Assembly (NCBI GenBank): GCA_051025295.1
Contig: JBMGJV010000011.1
DNA from: KBS-83 sp051025295
Lineage (GTDB): Bacteria; Acidobacteriota; Terriglobia; Terriglobales; Acidobacteriaceae
Length of the DNA stretch: 64,000 nucleotides
Direction: 5' to 3' (one strand)
The position numbers and the translations under genes were made by a program. The notes under the pieces were generated by a model. The model was given only the letters and a program-made list of their open reading frames with translations, made no database searches and was not told the DNA's origin. Shown in pieces: positions 57,521 to 64,000 of this stretch. Each line of letters opens with the position of its first letter. Positions within the stretch are counted from its first letter, which is position 1.

Positions 57521-57551
57521 CCCCGGGCAACGCGTCTTATAGCAGGAAGAC

Positions 57552-57574
57552 CGCGCCGTGTTAGGCTCGGCGCG
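57552..57574 (+). terminator. GC-rich hairpin downstream of tamB
   Basis: CGCGCCG at 57552-57558 pairs with CGGCGCG at 57568-57574 around a 9-base loop. It lacks a T run but follows the tamB stop closely, so it could end the tamB transcript. Confidence 0.45.
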
Positions 57575-57585
57575 CTGCTTCCGAT

Positions 57586-57609
57586 GCGTGCTCGCTCAGG
57601 CGAGCACGC
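57586..57609 (+). promoter_or_regulatory. Perfect tetraloop hairpin just ahead of the BON gene ribosome site
   Basis: GCGTGCTCGC at 57586-57595 pairs with GCGAGCACGC at 57600-57609 with a TCAG loop. The ribosome site AAGGAGA begins five bases later at 57614. The placement suggests a 5' UTR structure that affects translation or mRNA stability; a terminator for tamB is the alternative. Confidence 0.55.
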
Positions 57610-57625
57610 CTGCAAGGAGAACGAC

Positions 57626-58408
57626 ATGCGCATCGCAACAACTCTTCTGGCGACCACGCTGCTGGCTGCCCCGCTTGCCGGCGCGGTTCTAACGCCGGCC
57701 GCTCACGCTGCGATCGAAGACTCGACCAAGAACGACAGCCAGATCCTCAAAGAGGTGCAAGGCAAGCTGAAGGGCTCGCGCTTTTCTGGCGTGCAGGCTT
57801 CGGTGCAGAGTGGAATTGCCACACTGACTGGTTCGGTGAAGGTTTACGCCGACAAGCAGGATGCGGAGAAGCGCATCGGCAAGGTGAAGAATCTGCAGTC
57901 GGTGGTAAACGACATTCAGGTGCAGAGCGGCGAAACCACAGACCAGCAGCTCGCGGACAAAATTGGCAAACAGCTGGCCTACGATCGCGTGGGTTACGGC
58001 AACGCGTTCAATGCGATCGAAGTCTCGGTGAACAACGGCGTGGCGACACTCAGCGGACACGCGCTGGGGCCGGTGGCGAAGAGCTCGGCACTCAACCTGG
58101 CCAGCCACACTCCAGGAGTCACAAATGTGGTGGACAAGATCCAGGTGGATCCGGTCTCGCCGATGGATGACGAGACGCGCGTTCGTGTCGCGCGGACGGT
58201 TTATGGCTATCCGTCACTCAACAAGTATGCGATCAATCCCGCGAATCCGATCCGGATCACGGTGGTGAACGGACACGTGATCCTCTCGGGCGTGGTCGAT
58301 ACCCAGGCCGACAAGGATGTTGCGGGCATCCAGGCGAACACCGTGCCCGGCGTTTTCAGCGTGACCAACAATCTGCAGGTCGCGAACGCCGGCAGCGAAA
58401 AGCGCTAG
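57626..58408 (+). CDS. Periplasmic BON-domain protein
   Basis: ATG 57626 with AAGGAGA upstream gives 260 residues and a signal peptide (TTLLAAPLAGAVLTPAAHAA). Three BON-like repeats follow, each with a pattern such as VQSGIATLTGSVKVYADKQD, VNNGVATLSGHALG and VVNGHVILSGVVDTQADKD. BON domains bind membrane phospholipids; OsmY-type proteins protect the envelope during osmotic stress. It is likely a periplasmic stress protein. The CsbD and Lmo0937-type genes downstream support a stress theme. Confidence 0.9.
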   Translation: MRIATTLLATTLLAAPLAGAVLTPAAHAAIEDSTKNDSQILKEVQGKLKGSRFSGVQASVQSGIATLTGSVKVYADKQDAEKRIGKVKNLQSVVNDIQVQSGETTDQQLADKIGKQLAYDRVGYGNAFNAIEVSVNNGVATLSGHALGPVAKSSALNLASHTPGVTNVVDKIQVDPVSPMDDETRVRVARTVYGYPSLNKYAINPANPIRITVVNGHVILSGVVDTQADKDVAGIQANTVPGVFSVTNNLQVANAGSEKR

Positions 58409-58444
58409 CTAGCAGAGAAGAGAACCTAGCTGAGCAAGCAGCGA

Positions 58445-58487
58445 AGAGGGAGATCGCGAGCAGGGATGGCCTGCCCTCTCTCCCTCT
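58445..58487 (+). terminator. Terminator-like compound hairpin after the BON gene
   Basis: AGAGGGAGA at 58445-58453 pairs with TCTCCCTCT at 58479-58487, with an inner GCAGG/CCTGC stem at 58460-58474. ACTTTTC follows immediately, giving a modest T run. Confidence 0.65.
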
Positions 58488-58598
58488 ACTTTTCTCCCGC
58501 CCTTCGTTTGCACCCCGCTACTTGAACTGTCCTGCACGCTCGCCCTCCTCCGTCCTTCCCTGCTCAGTACACTGAAGAGAGCGGAAGGGAGGCAGGGC

Positions 58599-59483
58599 GT
58601 GGCAGCAGGCGGAGCAACGTGGGTGCGTCATCTGGGCACGACGCTCGAGATGATCAAGTGGGAGCACTCGATCTTCGCGCTACCCTTTGCGCTTACCGGT
58701 GCGGTGCTGGCTGCGGGTGGCTGGCCGCGGCTCCTGCCCTTGCTATGGATCGTTGTTTGCATGGTCACGGCGCGCTCCGCGGCGATGGCCTTCAATCGCT
58801 GGGCGGATGCGGAGCTGGACGCAGCAAATCCGCGCACGGCGAAGCGCGCGATTCCTGCCGGGCTGCTGTCGCGGAATTTTGTAGGCGGCTTTACTGCGTT
58901 GATGGCGGTGCTGTTCGTACTGGCCGCTGCGCAACTGAATCGTCTCACGCTGCTACTCTCGCCGGTCGCTTTGCTGATCGTGCTGGGCTACTCGTACATG
59001 AAGCGCTGGACGCGCTGGTCGCACCTGGTGCTGGGGCTCGCGCTGGGGATTGCGCCGGCCGCGGCGTGGATCGCGATTCGCGGCTCGCTCGATCCGCGCA
59101 TCCTGGTGCTGACGGCGGCGGTGTTGTTCTGGGTCGCTGGATTCGACGTGCTCTACGCGTGCCAGGATGCGGAGCACGACCGGCGTGTTGGGCTACGTAG
59201 CCTACCCGCGGCGCTGGGGCTCTATCGCGCATTTGCGCTGGCGCGCATGATGCACGGCATCATGCTGCTGCTGCTGGCGTGGCTGTTGGTGCTGTTCGGG
59301 TTGGGCGAGGTGGCGTGGTGGGGACTGGCCGTGGTCACGTCGCTGCTGCTCTATGAGCACTCGATCGTGTCGCCGAAAGATATGCGGCGCATGGATGCGG
59401 CATTCTTCACGTTGAACGGCGTGATCTCAGTGCTGTTCTTCTTCTTCGTTGCTGCGGCCGTGATGATCTCGCACCGCATCTAG
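58599..59483 (+). CDS. UbiA-family prenyltransferase (UbiA/MqnP type)
   Basis: The GTG at 58599, with GGAGG upstream, gives 294 residues and about eight or nine membrane helices. The prenyl-diphosphate motifs are NRWADAELDAANPRT near residue 66 and DVLYACQDAEHDRR near residue 184. The N-terminal KWEHSIFALPFALTGAVLA is typical of 4-hydroxybenzoate/MqnP polyprenyltransferases. Acidobacteria make menaquinone, so a futalosine-pathway MqnP role is reasonable, but the aromatic acceptor cannot be proven by eye. Confidence 0.9.
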   Translation: MAAGGATWVRHLGTTLEMIKWEHSIFALPFALTGAVLAAGGWPRLLPLLWIVVCMVTARSAAMAFNRWADAELDAANPRTAKRAIPAGLLSRNFVGGFTALMAVLFVLAAAQLNRLTLLLSPVALLIVLGYSYMKRWTRWSHLVLGLALGIAPAAAWIAIRGSLDPRILVLTAAVLFWVAGFDVLYACQDAEHDRRVGLRSLPAALGLYRAFALARMMHGIMLLLLAWLLVLFGLGEVAWWGLAVVTSLLLYEHSIVSPKDMRRMDAAFFTLNGVISVLFFFFVAAAVMISHRI

Positions 59484-59520
59484 CTTTGCATTAGCTGCGG
59501 GGAGTTAGCTGCGAAACGCA

Positions 59521-59553
59521 GAAGGGGGTCGCGCCGTAGCGCAGACCCCCTTC
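59521..59553. terminator. Bidirectional terminator between ubiA-type and csbD-type genes
   Basis: GAAGGGGGTC at 59521-59530 pairs with GACCCCCTTC at 59544-59553, with an inner GCGC-CGTA-GCGC stem and one bulged A. It lies between two convergent genes. Confidence 0.85.
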
Positions 59554-59574
59554 GAGTCGAACGTCGTTGCGGAC

Positions 59575-59865
59575 CTAAGCCCTGCGGCGGTCCTTGAAGT
59601 TATCGATCTTGTCGTTGACGCTTTCATTCGCATTGGTCACGTGATCGCTGACGGTTTCGCGGTTTGCGGCTGCATCGTCATGGGCATTGCTGCCGGTGGT
59701 CCGCGCCGCATCCTTTACGTTGCCCCAGGTCTCTTTCGCCGAGCCTTTCACCTGATCGGCAACACCTTCGTTTGCCAGATGATCATTGCCGACGGCATCG
59801 CCGACCTTCTGCTTCATCTTGCCGATTGCCTGGTCGAACTTGCCACTGATGCGATCGTTATCCAA
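59575..59865 (-). CDS. CsbD-family stress protein
   Basis: The 96-residue hydrophilic protein begins with DRISGKFDQAIGKMKQKVGDAVG and GVADQVKGSAKETWGNVKDA, the CsbD repeat. The start is a TTG at 59865 with AAGGAG upstream. CsbD proteins are abundant, largely unstructured general stress proteins of unknown mechanism. The C-terminus adds an amphipathic ETVSDHVTNANESVNDKIDN segment. The two Lmo0937-type genes lie upstream on the same strand. Confidence 0.93.
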   Translation of the reverse strand: MDNDRISGKFDQAIGKMKQKVGDAVGNDHLANEGVADQVKGSAKETWGNVKDAARTTGSNAHDDAAANRETVSDHVTNANESVNDKIDNFKDRRRA

Positions 59866-59955
59866 GGGGATCTCCTTCCAGGAGTGTGCTGCGCGAACGG
59901 AAGGAAGGCCTCTCCTGGATCGGCCTGCCTTCGGGGTGGGAGGAATGGTGGCAAA

Positions 59956-59981
59956 GCAGCCGTTCCCGGGGGAACGGCTGC
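59956..59981 (-). terminator. Hairpin terminator after the second small membrane protein gene
   Basis: GCAGCCGTTCC at 59956-59966 pairs with GGAACGGCTGC at 59971-59981 (11 bp, 4-base CGGG loop). A short T run follows on the minus strand. Confidence 0.8.
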
Positions 59982-60005
59982 CTCAGGGGGACTTAGAGCT
60001 GTTGC

Positions 60006-60155
60006 CTAAACTGCAGTTCGTCGGCCGCTAATCAGCTGCCAGACCAGCACGATGACGGCGATCACCAGAACGATGTGGATCAACGCACCGACATGGAAGA
60101 CGAGGAAGCCCAGCAGCCACAGCACAACCAATACTGCGAAAATCGTCCAAAGCAT
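60006..60155 (-). CDS. Lmo0937-family small membrane protein, copy 1
   Basis: This 49-residue protein (ATG 60155, AGGAGA upstream) is almost entirely two membrane helices: MLWTIFAVLVVLWLLGFLVF and ALIHIVLVIAVIVLVWQLI, ending SGRRTAV. The pattern is that of the Lmo0937 family of stress-associated small proteins. It is a close paralogue of the next gene upstream (60218-60370). The frame is open upstream, but the paralogue start confirms this ATG. Confidence 0.88.
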   Translation of the reverse strand: MLWTIFAVLVVLWLLGFLVFHVGALIHIVLVIAVIVLVWQLISGRRTAV

Positions 60156-60217
60156 ATTTGTCTTTCTCCTGACCAGAACTGCGCTTGGGTATAGCTCAGG
60201 AAGGCGGGTGTTGCTGT

Positions 60218-60370
60218 CTATACGACTGTGCGGCGTCCGCCGACGAGCTGCAGAATCAGCACGACGAGAGCGACCAGCAACAGGATGTGAATGTACGCAC
60301 CCAAAACGTGGAAGCCCACAAAGCCCAGTAGCCACAGCACCAGCAGTACAACGAAGATTGTCCAGAGCAT
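60218..60370 (-). CDS. Lmo0937-family small membrane protein, copy 2
   Basis: The 50-residue product (ATG 60370, AAGGAG upstream) is MLWTIFVVLLVLWLLGFVGF followed by HVLGAYIHILLLVALVVLIL and QLVGGRRTVV. It closely matches its neighbour, so this is a tandem duplication. Function is unknown; family members are often stress-induced. It is divergent from pheA. Confidence 0.88.
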   Translation of the reverse strand: MLWTIFVVLLVLWLLGFVGFHVLGAYIHILLLVALVVLILQLVGGRRTVV

Positions 60371-60476
60371 TTGATCTTTCTCCTTACCAGGAAAGCGCGC
60401 TTCGGTATGGTATGGTGCGCTTGGCGGCCAAGCGGTTGCCGTGCTCACGCCAAATAACTCCAGGTCCAAGAGGCTC

Positions 60477-61346
60477 ATGAAGATAGCCATCCAGGGTGAA
60501 CTGGGTTCATTCAGTCACCAGGCAGCGCTCGAGTTTGTTCCGCGTGCATCCATCGCTCCCTGCATGCTGTCGGCCGAAGCATTCGACCAGTTAGCCAAGG
60601 GCTATGTCGATGCCGTCGTTGTGCCCATCGAGAACACGCTGGCGGGTTCGGTGGTGGAGCACTTCGACCTGCTGCGCGAGCGGGCCGTCCACATCGAGCG
60701 GGAGACCCTGGTACGCATCCAGCACCACGTGATTGGTAACCGTGATAGCGACATTGAGTCAGTGCAGCGCGTCTACTCGCACCCGGTCGCGTTGGCGCAG
60801 TGCCGTGCCTTCTTCCGCGAGCACCCCGGGATCGAGCCGATGGCGTTCTATGACACAGCCGGCTCGGTGAAGCAGATTGTGCAGCTCCGGGACCGGCACT
60901 CGGCCGCGATCGCCGGCATCAAGGCAGCGGATCTCTACGGCGGGATCGTGTTGGTGCAGGGTGTCGAAGACGATCCGGCGAACTTCACGCGGTTCCTGAT
61001 GGTGCGGGCCGATGGCGCCGCGGGCGTGGTCGAAGGAACGCAGAAGCTGAGTCTGTGCTGCGAACTCAACAACCGCCCGGGTGCGCTGGCAGAGGTGCTG
61101 ACGACGATCGCAGGCGCCGGCGGCAATCTGTGCCTGCAGCAGTCGCGCCCGGTGCATGGGCGTCCCTGGCATTACCACTTCTTCCTCGATGTGCTGTTCC
61201 GTAGCGCCCCTGCGGCCGAGCGCCTGCTCGATCAGTTGCCGGGGCTGTGTACGCGCCTCAAGCTGCTGGGCAGCTACACGGCGGCCAGTGAGTTTGCGCA
61301 GCTCGCGGACGAACCGACCGGCGCCAGCCAGAGCCACTCTTCCTGA
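60477..61346 (+). CDS. pheA: Prephenate dehydratase
   Basis: The 289-residue enzyme contains QGELGSFSHQAALEF, VVVPIENTLAGSVVEHFDLL, VYSHPVALAQC and the catalytic NFTRFLMV (Thr-Arg-Phe). A C-terminal ACT domain (LCCELNNRPGALAEVLTTI) gives feedback control by phenylalanine. It converts prephenate to phenylpyruvate. ATG 60477 is preceded by GAGG; upstream codons in the same frame lack support. It lacks a chorismate mutase domain, so it is the monofunctional type. Confidence 0.95.
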   Translation: MKIAIQGELGSFSHQAALEFVPRASIAPCMLSAEAFDQLAKGYVDAVVVPIENTLAGSVVEHFDLLRERAVHIERETLVRIQHHVIGNRDSDIESVQRVYSHPVALAQCRAFFREHPGIEPMAFYDTAGSVKQIVQLRDRHSAAIAGIKAADLYGGIVLVQGVEDDPANFTRFLMVRADGAAGVVEGTQKLSLCCELNNRPGALAEVLTTIAGAGGNLCLQQSRPVHGRPWHYHFFLDVLFRSAPAAERLLDQLPGLCTRLKLLGSYTAASEFAQLADEPTGASQSHSS

Positions 61347-61597
61347 CACTTGCGGGAAAGTTGCCTGGGAGGGCACCCGCATTCCCGCACCGCCGTAATG
61401 AGTGTTTCGCTGACGGGCTGCTCAGAAGCGGTCCGGATGCGTCATATTTCGCCGATAGGGTGAACAGGGCGGCAAAGGTCAGGGCATCCCACCTAGCAGA
61501 GACCGGCCGAGAACAGGCGGCGAAGGGATGGTGGGGAATTTGCGACCTTTGCAGATGTGATGCGTCCAATGTACACGAACTTGATAGAAGGACACTC

Positions 61598-64000
61598 ATG
61601 GCTAGCGATTTTCTAAGCATCATCGAACCCTCCAACCGTCTGCAGCGCGAAGAGCGCGCCGCGTCGGACCAGGGGGGCCGGGTTCTCCCCATCCTGCCAG
61701 TCCGGGATACCGTGCTGTTTCCCCACGCCGTTCTCCCGCTGACCGTAGGACGCGAGAGCTCGATCCAGCTGATCCAGTCTCTGGGCGAGGAGAAGACGGT
61801 CGTCGTCGTGGCGCAGCGCGACGCCCGCGTGGACGCACCCCAACCCAGCGATCTACATTCCGTCGGCACCCTGGCGACCGTCCATAAGGTCGTCAAAATG
61901 CCCAACCAGAGCCTCTTTGTCTTTACCGAGGGCACCCAACGCGTGCGGCTGGGCGAATTCAATCAGTTTGAGCCGTTCATGACGGCATCGGTCGAGACGG
62001 TGCCGGACCTGGTCGCGCCCAAGGGCGCCGAGATGGAGGCGCTGCACCGCAACGTTACCTCGCAGTTCCAGCAGATCGTGAGCTCCTCGCCGACACTGTC
62101 GGACGAGTTGCAGACCATCGCGCTCAACATCGAAGACCCGGGCCGGCTGGTTGACTTCATCGCGTCGTCACTGCCGTTCCTGCCGACAACCGAGAAGCAG
62201 GAGCTGCTCGAGACGCCCGATGTCGTGGTCCGCATGGAGCGGGTCAACAAGCACCTGGCGAAGGAGCTCGAAGTTCAGCAGCTGCGCAACAAGATCCAGT
62301 CCGAGGTCCAGGACCAGGTGCAGCAGTCGCAGCGCGACTACTACCTGCGCGAGCAGATGAAGGCGATCCAGAAGGAACTCGGCGAAATGGACGAGGGCCA
62401 GAAGGATATCCAGGAGCTGCGCGACAAGATCGAAGCAGCCGGACTGCCGGAAGACGTGAAGAAGGAGGCGACCAAGGAGCTGAACCGCCTCTCCCGCATG
62501 TCGCCGATGGCGGCCGATTACTCGCTCACGCGCAACTACATCGAGTGGCTCGCGGTGCTGCCGTGGACCAAGAGCTCGGGCGGGGAAGTGGACATCACCA
62601 AGGCGAAGGAGATCCTCGACGAGGATCACTACGACCTGAAGAAGGTGAAGGACCGCATCCTCGACTACCTCAGCGTGCGCCGGCTGAAGCCGGACATGAA
62701 GGGGCCGATCCTGTGCTTTGTCGGACCTCCGGGCGTGGGCAAGACCTCGCTCGGCCGCTCGATCGCGCGCGCCCTGGGACGCAAGTTCCAGCGCATCTCG
62801 CTCGGCGGCATGCACGACGAGGCGGAAATCCGCGGCCATCGCCGCACTTACATCGGCGCACTGCCAGGGCAGATCATGCAGGCGCTGCGTCGTGCGGAGA
62901 CCAACGATCCGGTGTTCATGCTGGACGAGATCGACAAGCTGGGCCGCGACTTCCGGGGTGATCCGGCGTCGGCGCTGCTCGAGACGCTCGATCCCGAGCA
63001 GAACAACACGTTCCGGGATAACTACCTCGACGTGCCGTTCGACCTGTCGAAGGTGCTGTTCATCTGCACGGCGAACATGCTCGATCCGATCCCGGAGCCG
63101 CTGCGTGACCGCATGGAGATCATCGACCTTTCCGGGTACACCGAAGAGGAGAAGGTCCACATCGCGTTCCGCTACCTGGTGCCGCGGCAGATCAAGGAGA
63201 ACGGCATTCAGCCCGGCGAGGATGGCCGGCCGCTGATCGAGTTCCCGGACGAGAGTGTGCGATTCATCGTGCGCCACTACACGCGCGAAGCGGGTGTGCG
63301 CAAGCTGGAGCAGTTGATCGGCACGGTCTGCCGCAAGCAGGCGCGCCGTATCGCGGAGGGCAAGACGGAGACGCTGGTCGTCGATCGCGCGATCATCCAC
63401 GAGTTCCTGGGCGGCATCAAGGTGCGCGTGGATACAGAGATTGCCGAGCGGACGCGGCGCTCTGGTGTCTCAGTCGGGCTGGCCTGGACGCCGGCGGGTG
63501 GCGATGTGCTGTTCATCGAAGCCAACCGGATGAAGGGCAAGGGCGGCTTCACGATGACCGGCCAGTTGGGCGACGTGATGCGGGAGTCGATGCAGGCCGC
63601 ACTGACCTGGGTGCGCTCGAATGCGGGGCGTCTGGGGCTGACCGAGGACTTCACGGCGGAGCAGGACATCCACATCCACGTGCCGGCGGGCGCCATCCCC
63701 AAGGATGGTCCTTCGGCGGGCGTGGCGATGGCAACGGCCCTGGTCTCGCTGATGACGGACACACCGATTCATCCGCTGACCGCGATGACGGGCGAGATCA
63801 CGCTGAGCGGCAATGTGCTGCCGGTTGGCGGCATCAAGGAGAAGTTCCTCGCGGCGAAGCGTGCTGGTGTGCTCGACGTGATCCTGCCGGCAGAAAACCG
63901 GCAGAACGTGGAGGAGGACCTGACGCCTGACCAGATCGATGGCGTGCGGATCCACTACGCGAACACGATCGAAGATGTGCTCGCCGTCGCGCTGCCGAAG
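61598..64000 (+). CDS. lon: ATP-dependent protease Lon, 3' end cut by window
   Basis: The ATG at 61598 follows GAAGGA and the frame stays open to base 64000 (801 codons). The N-terminal substrate domain begins VLPILPVRDTVLFPHAVLPL. The AAA+ module has Walker A GPPGVGKTSLG (residues about 376-386) and Walker B DPVFMLDEIDKLG. The serine-lysine protease domain has PKDGPSAGVAMATALVS (Ser about 706) and LPVGGIKEKFLAAKRAG (Lys about 747). Only a few C-terminal residues are missing. Lon degrades damaged and regulatory proteins. No CIRCE-type repeat is visible in the 250 bases upstream. Confidence 0.98.
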   Translation, partial: MASDFLSIIEPSNRLQREERAASDQGGRVLPILPVRDTVLFPHAVLPLTVGRESSIQLIQSLGEEKTVVVVAQRDARVDAPQPSDLHSVGTLATVHKVVKMPNQSLFVFTEGTQRVRLGEFNQFEPFMTASVETVPDLVAPKGAEMEALHRNVTSQFQQIVSSSPTLSDELQTIALNIEDPGRLVDFIASSLPFLPTTEKQELLETPDVVVRMERVNKHLAKELEVQQLRNKIQSEVQDQVQQSQRDYYLREQMKAIQKELGEMDEGQKDIQELRDKIEAAGLPEDVKKEATKELNRLSRMSPMAADYSLTRNYIEWLAVLPWTKSSGGEVDITKAKEILDEDHYDLKKVKDRILDYLSVRRLKPDMKGPILCFVGPPGVGKTSLGRSIARALGRKFQRISLGGMHDEAEIRGHRRTYIGALPGQIMQALRRAETNDPVFMLDEIDKLGRDFRGDPASALLETLDPEQNNTFRDNYLDVPFDLSKVLFICTANMLDPIPEPLRDRMEIIDLSGYTEEEKVHIAFRYLVPRQIKENGIQPGEDGRPLIEFPDESVRFIVRHYTREAGVRKLEQLIGTVCRKQARRIAEGKTETLVVDRAIIHEFLGGIKVRVDTEIAERTRRSGVSVGLAWTPAGGDVLFIEANRMKGKGGFTMTGQLGDVMRESMQAALTWVRSNAGRLGLTEDFTAEQDIHIHVPAGAIPKDGPSAGVAMATALVSLMTDTPIHPLTAMTGEITLSGNVLPVGGIKEKFLAAKRAGVLDVILPAENRQNVEEDLTPDQIDGVRIHYANTIEDVLAVALPK

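Noticed and set aside
61347..61597. Search for a CIRCE or sigma-32 type heat-shock element ahead of lon
   Set aside because: No CIRCE inverted repeat or convincing heat-shock promoter boxes could be found.

Overview
This is a GC-rich bacterial chromosome segment of about 64 kb with dense coding on both strands. It carries no phage, insertion sequence, CRISPR array, tRNA or rRNA that I can recognise. The gene set points to a Gram-negative, aerobic heterotroph: an outer-membrane Omp85 protein with TamB, Tat-exported proteins, a heme O synthase, an F-type ATPase and many secreted hydrolases. The mix fits Acidobacteriota (class Terriglobia/Acidobacteriaceae): secreted CocE, S10 and M28-type enzymes, SH3 and beta-propeller lipoproteins, an hfq-hflX pair, and an ATP synthase cluster lacking subunits a and c. 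This placement is inference from gene content.

Layout. 1-6 kb: the 3' end of nadB, a leftward operon (tatB-like, tatC, a glutaminyl-cyclase-like M28 enzyme, terC), then nadA with a DUF2203 gene and a Fur/PerR regulator. 6-14 kb: a beta-propeller lipoprotein, two tandem Tat-exported ferritin-like proteins, an SH3 lipoprotein, a DegT aminotransferase, and hfq-hflX. 14-21 kb: ATP synthase genes b'-b-delta-alpha-gamma-beta-epsilon. 21-31 kb: a secreted HExxE protein, a CocE/NonD hydrolase, a PP2C phosphatase, glyQ-glyS, a Tat-exported TIM-barrel protein and ssb. 31-36 kb: YcxB-like, ArsR/AHSA1 pair and several secreted or membrane proteins of unknown role. 36-39.4 kb: a leftward cluster of ctaB, a DrrAB-type ABC transporter and a DUF420 membrane protein, probably cytochrome oxidase maturation; the ATPase gene is frameshifted near its 3' end. 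39.7-48.6 kb: a MetX-like secreted hydrolase, an S10 carboxypeptidase, an amidase, an AI-2E-type permease, shikimate kinase, an ECF sigma/anti-sigma pair and a ThiF/MoeB-like enzyme. 48.9-57.5 kb: a translationally coupled Omp85 (about seven POTRA units)-SurA-like-TamB cassette. 57.6-64 kb: a BON-domain protein, a UbiA prenyltransferase, CsbD and two tiny Lmo0937-type proteins, prephenate dehydratase, and lon running off the window.

Several genes appear to act together. The Tat translocase encoded at 2-3.4 kb would export the two ferritin-like proteins and the TIM-barrel protein, all of which carry twin-arginine signals. The Omp85/SurA-like/TamB set would build the outer membrane. The sigma/anti-sigma pair is locked by stop-start overlaps to shikimate kinase.

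No clearly unprecedented system stands out. The most interesting items are the frameshifted ABC ATPase, the many-POTRA Omp85-SurA-like-TamB cassette, the enlarged ATP synthase gamma subunit, the Tat-M28-TerC operon and paired hairpins ahead of the BON gene. All identifications come from reading the sequence; no searches were run.
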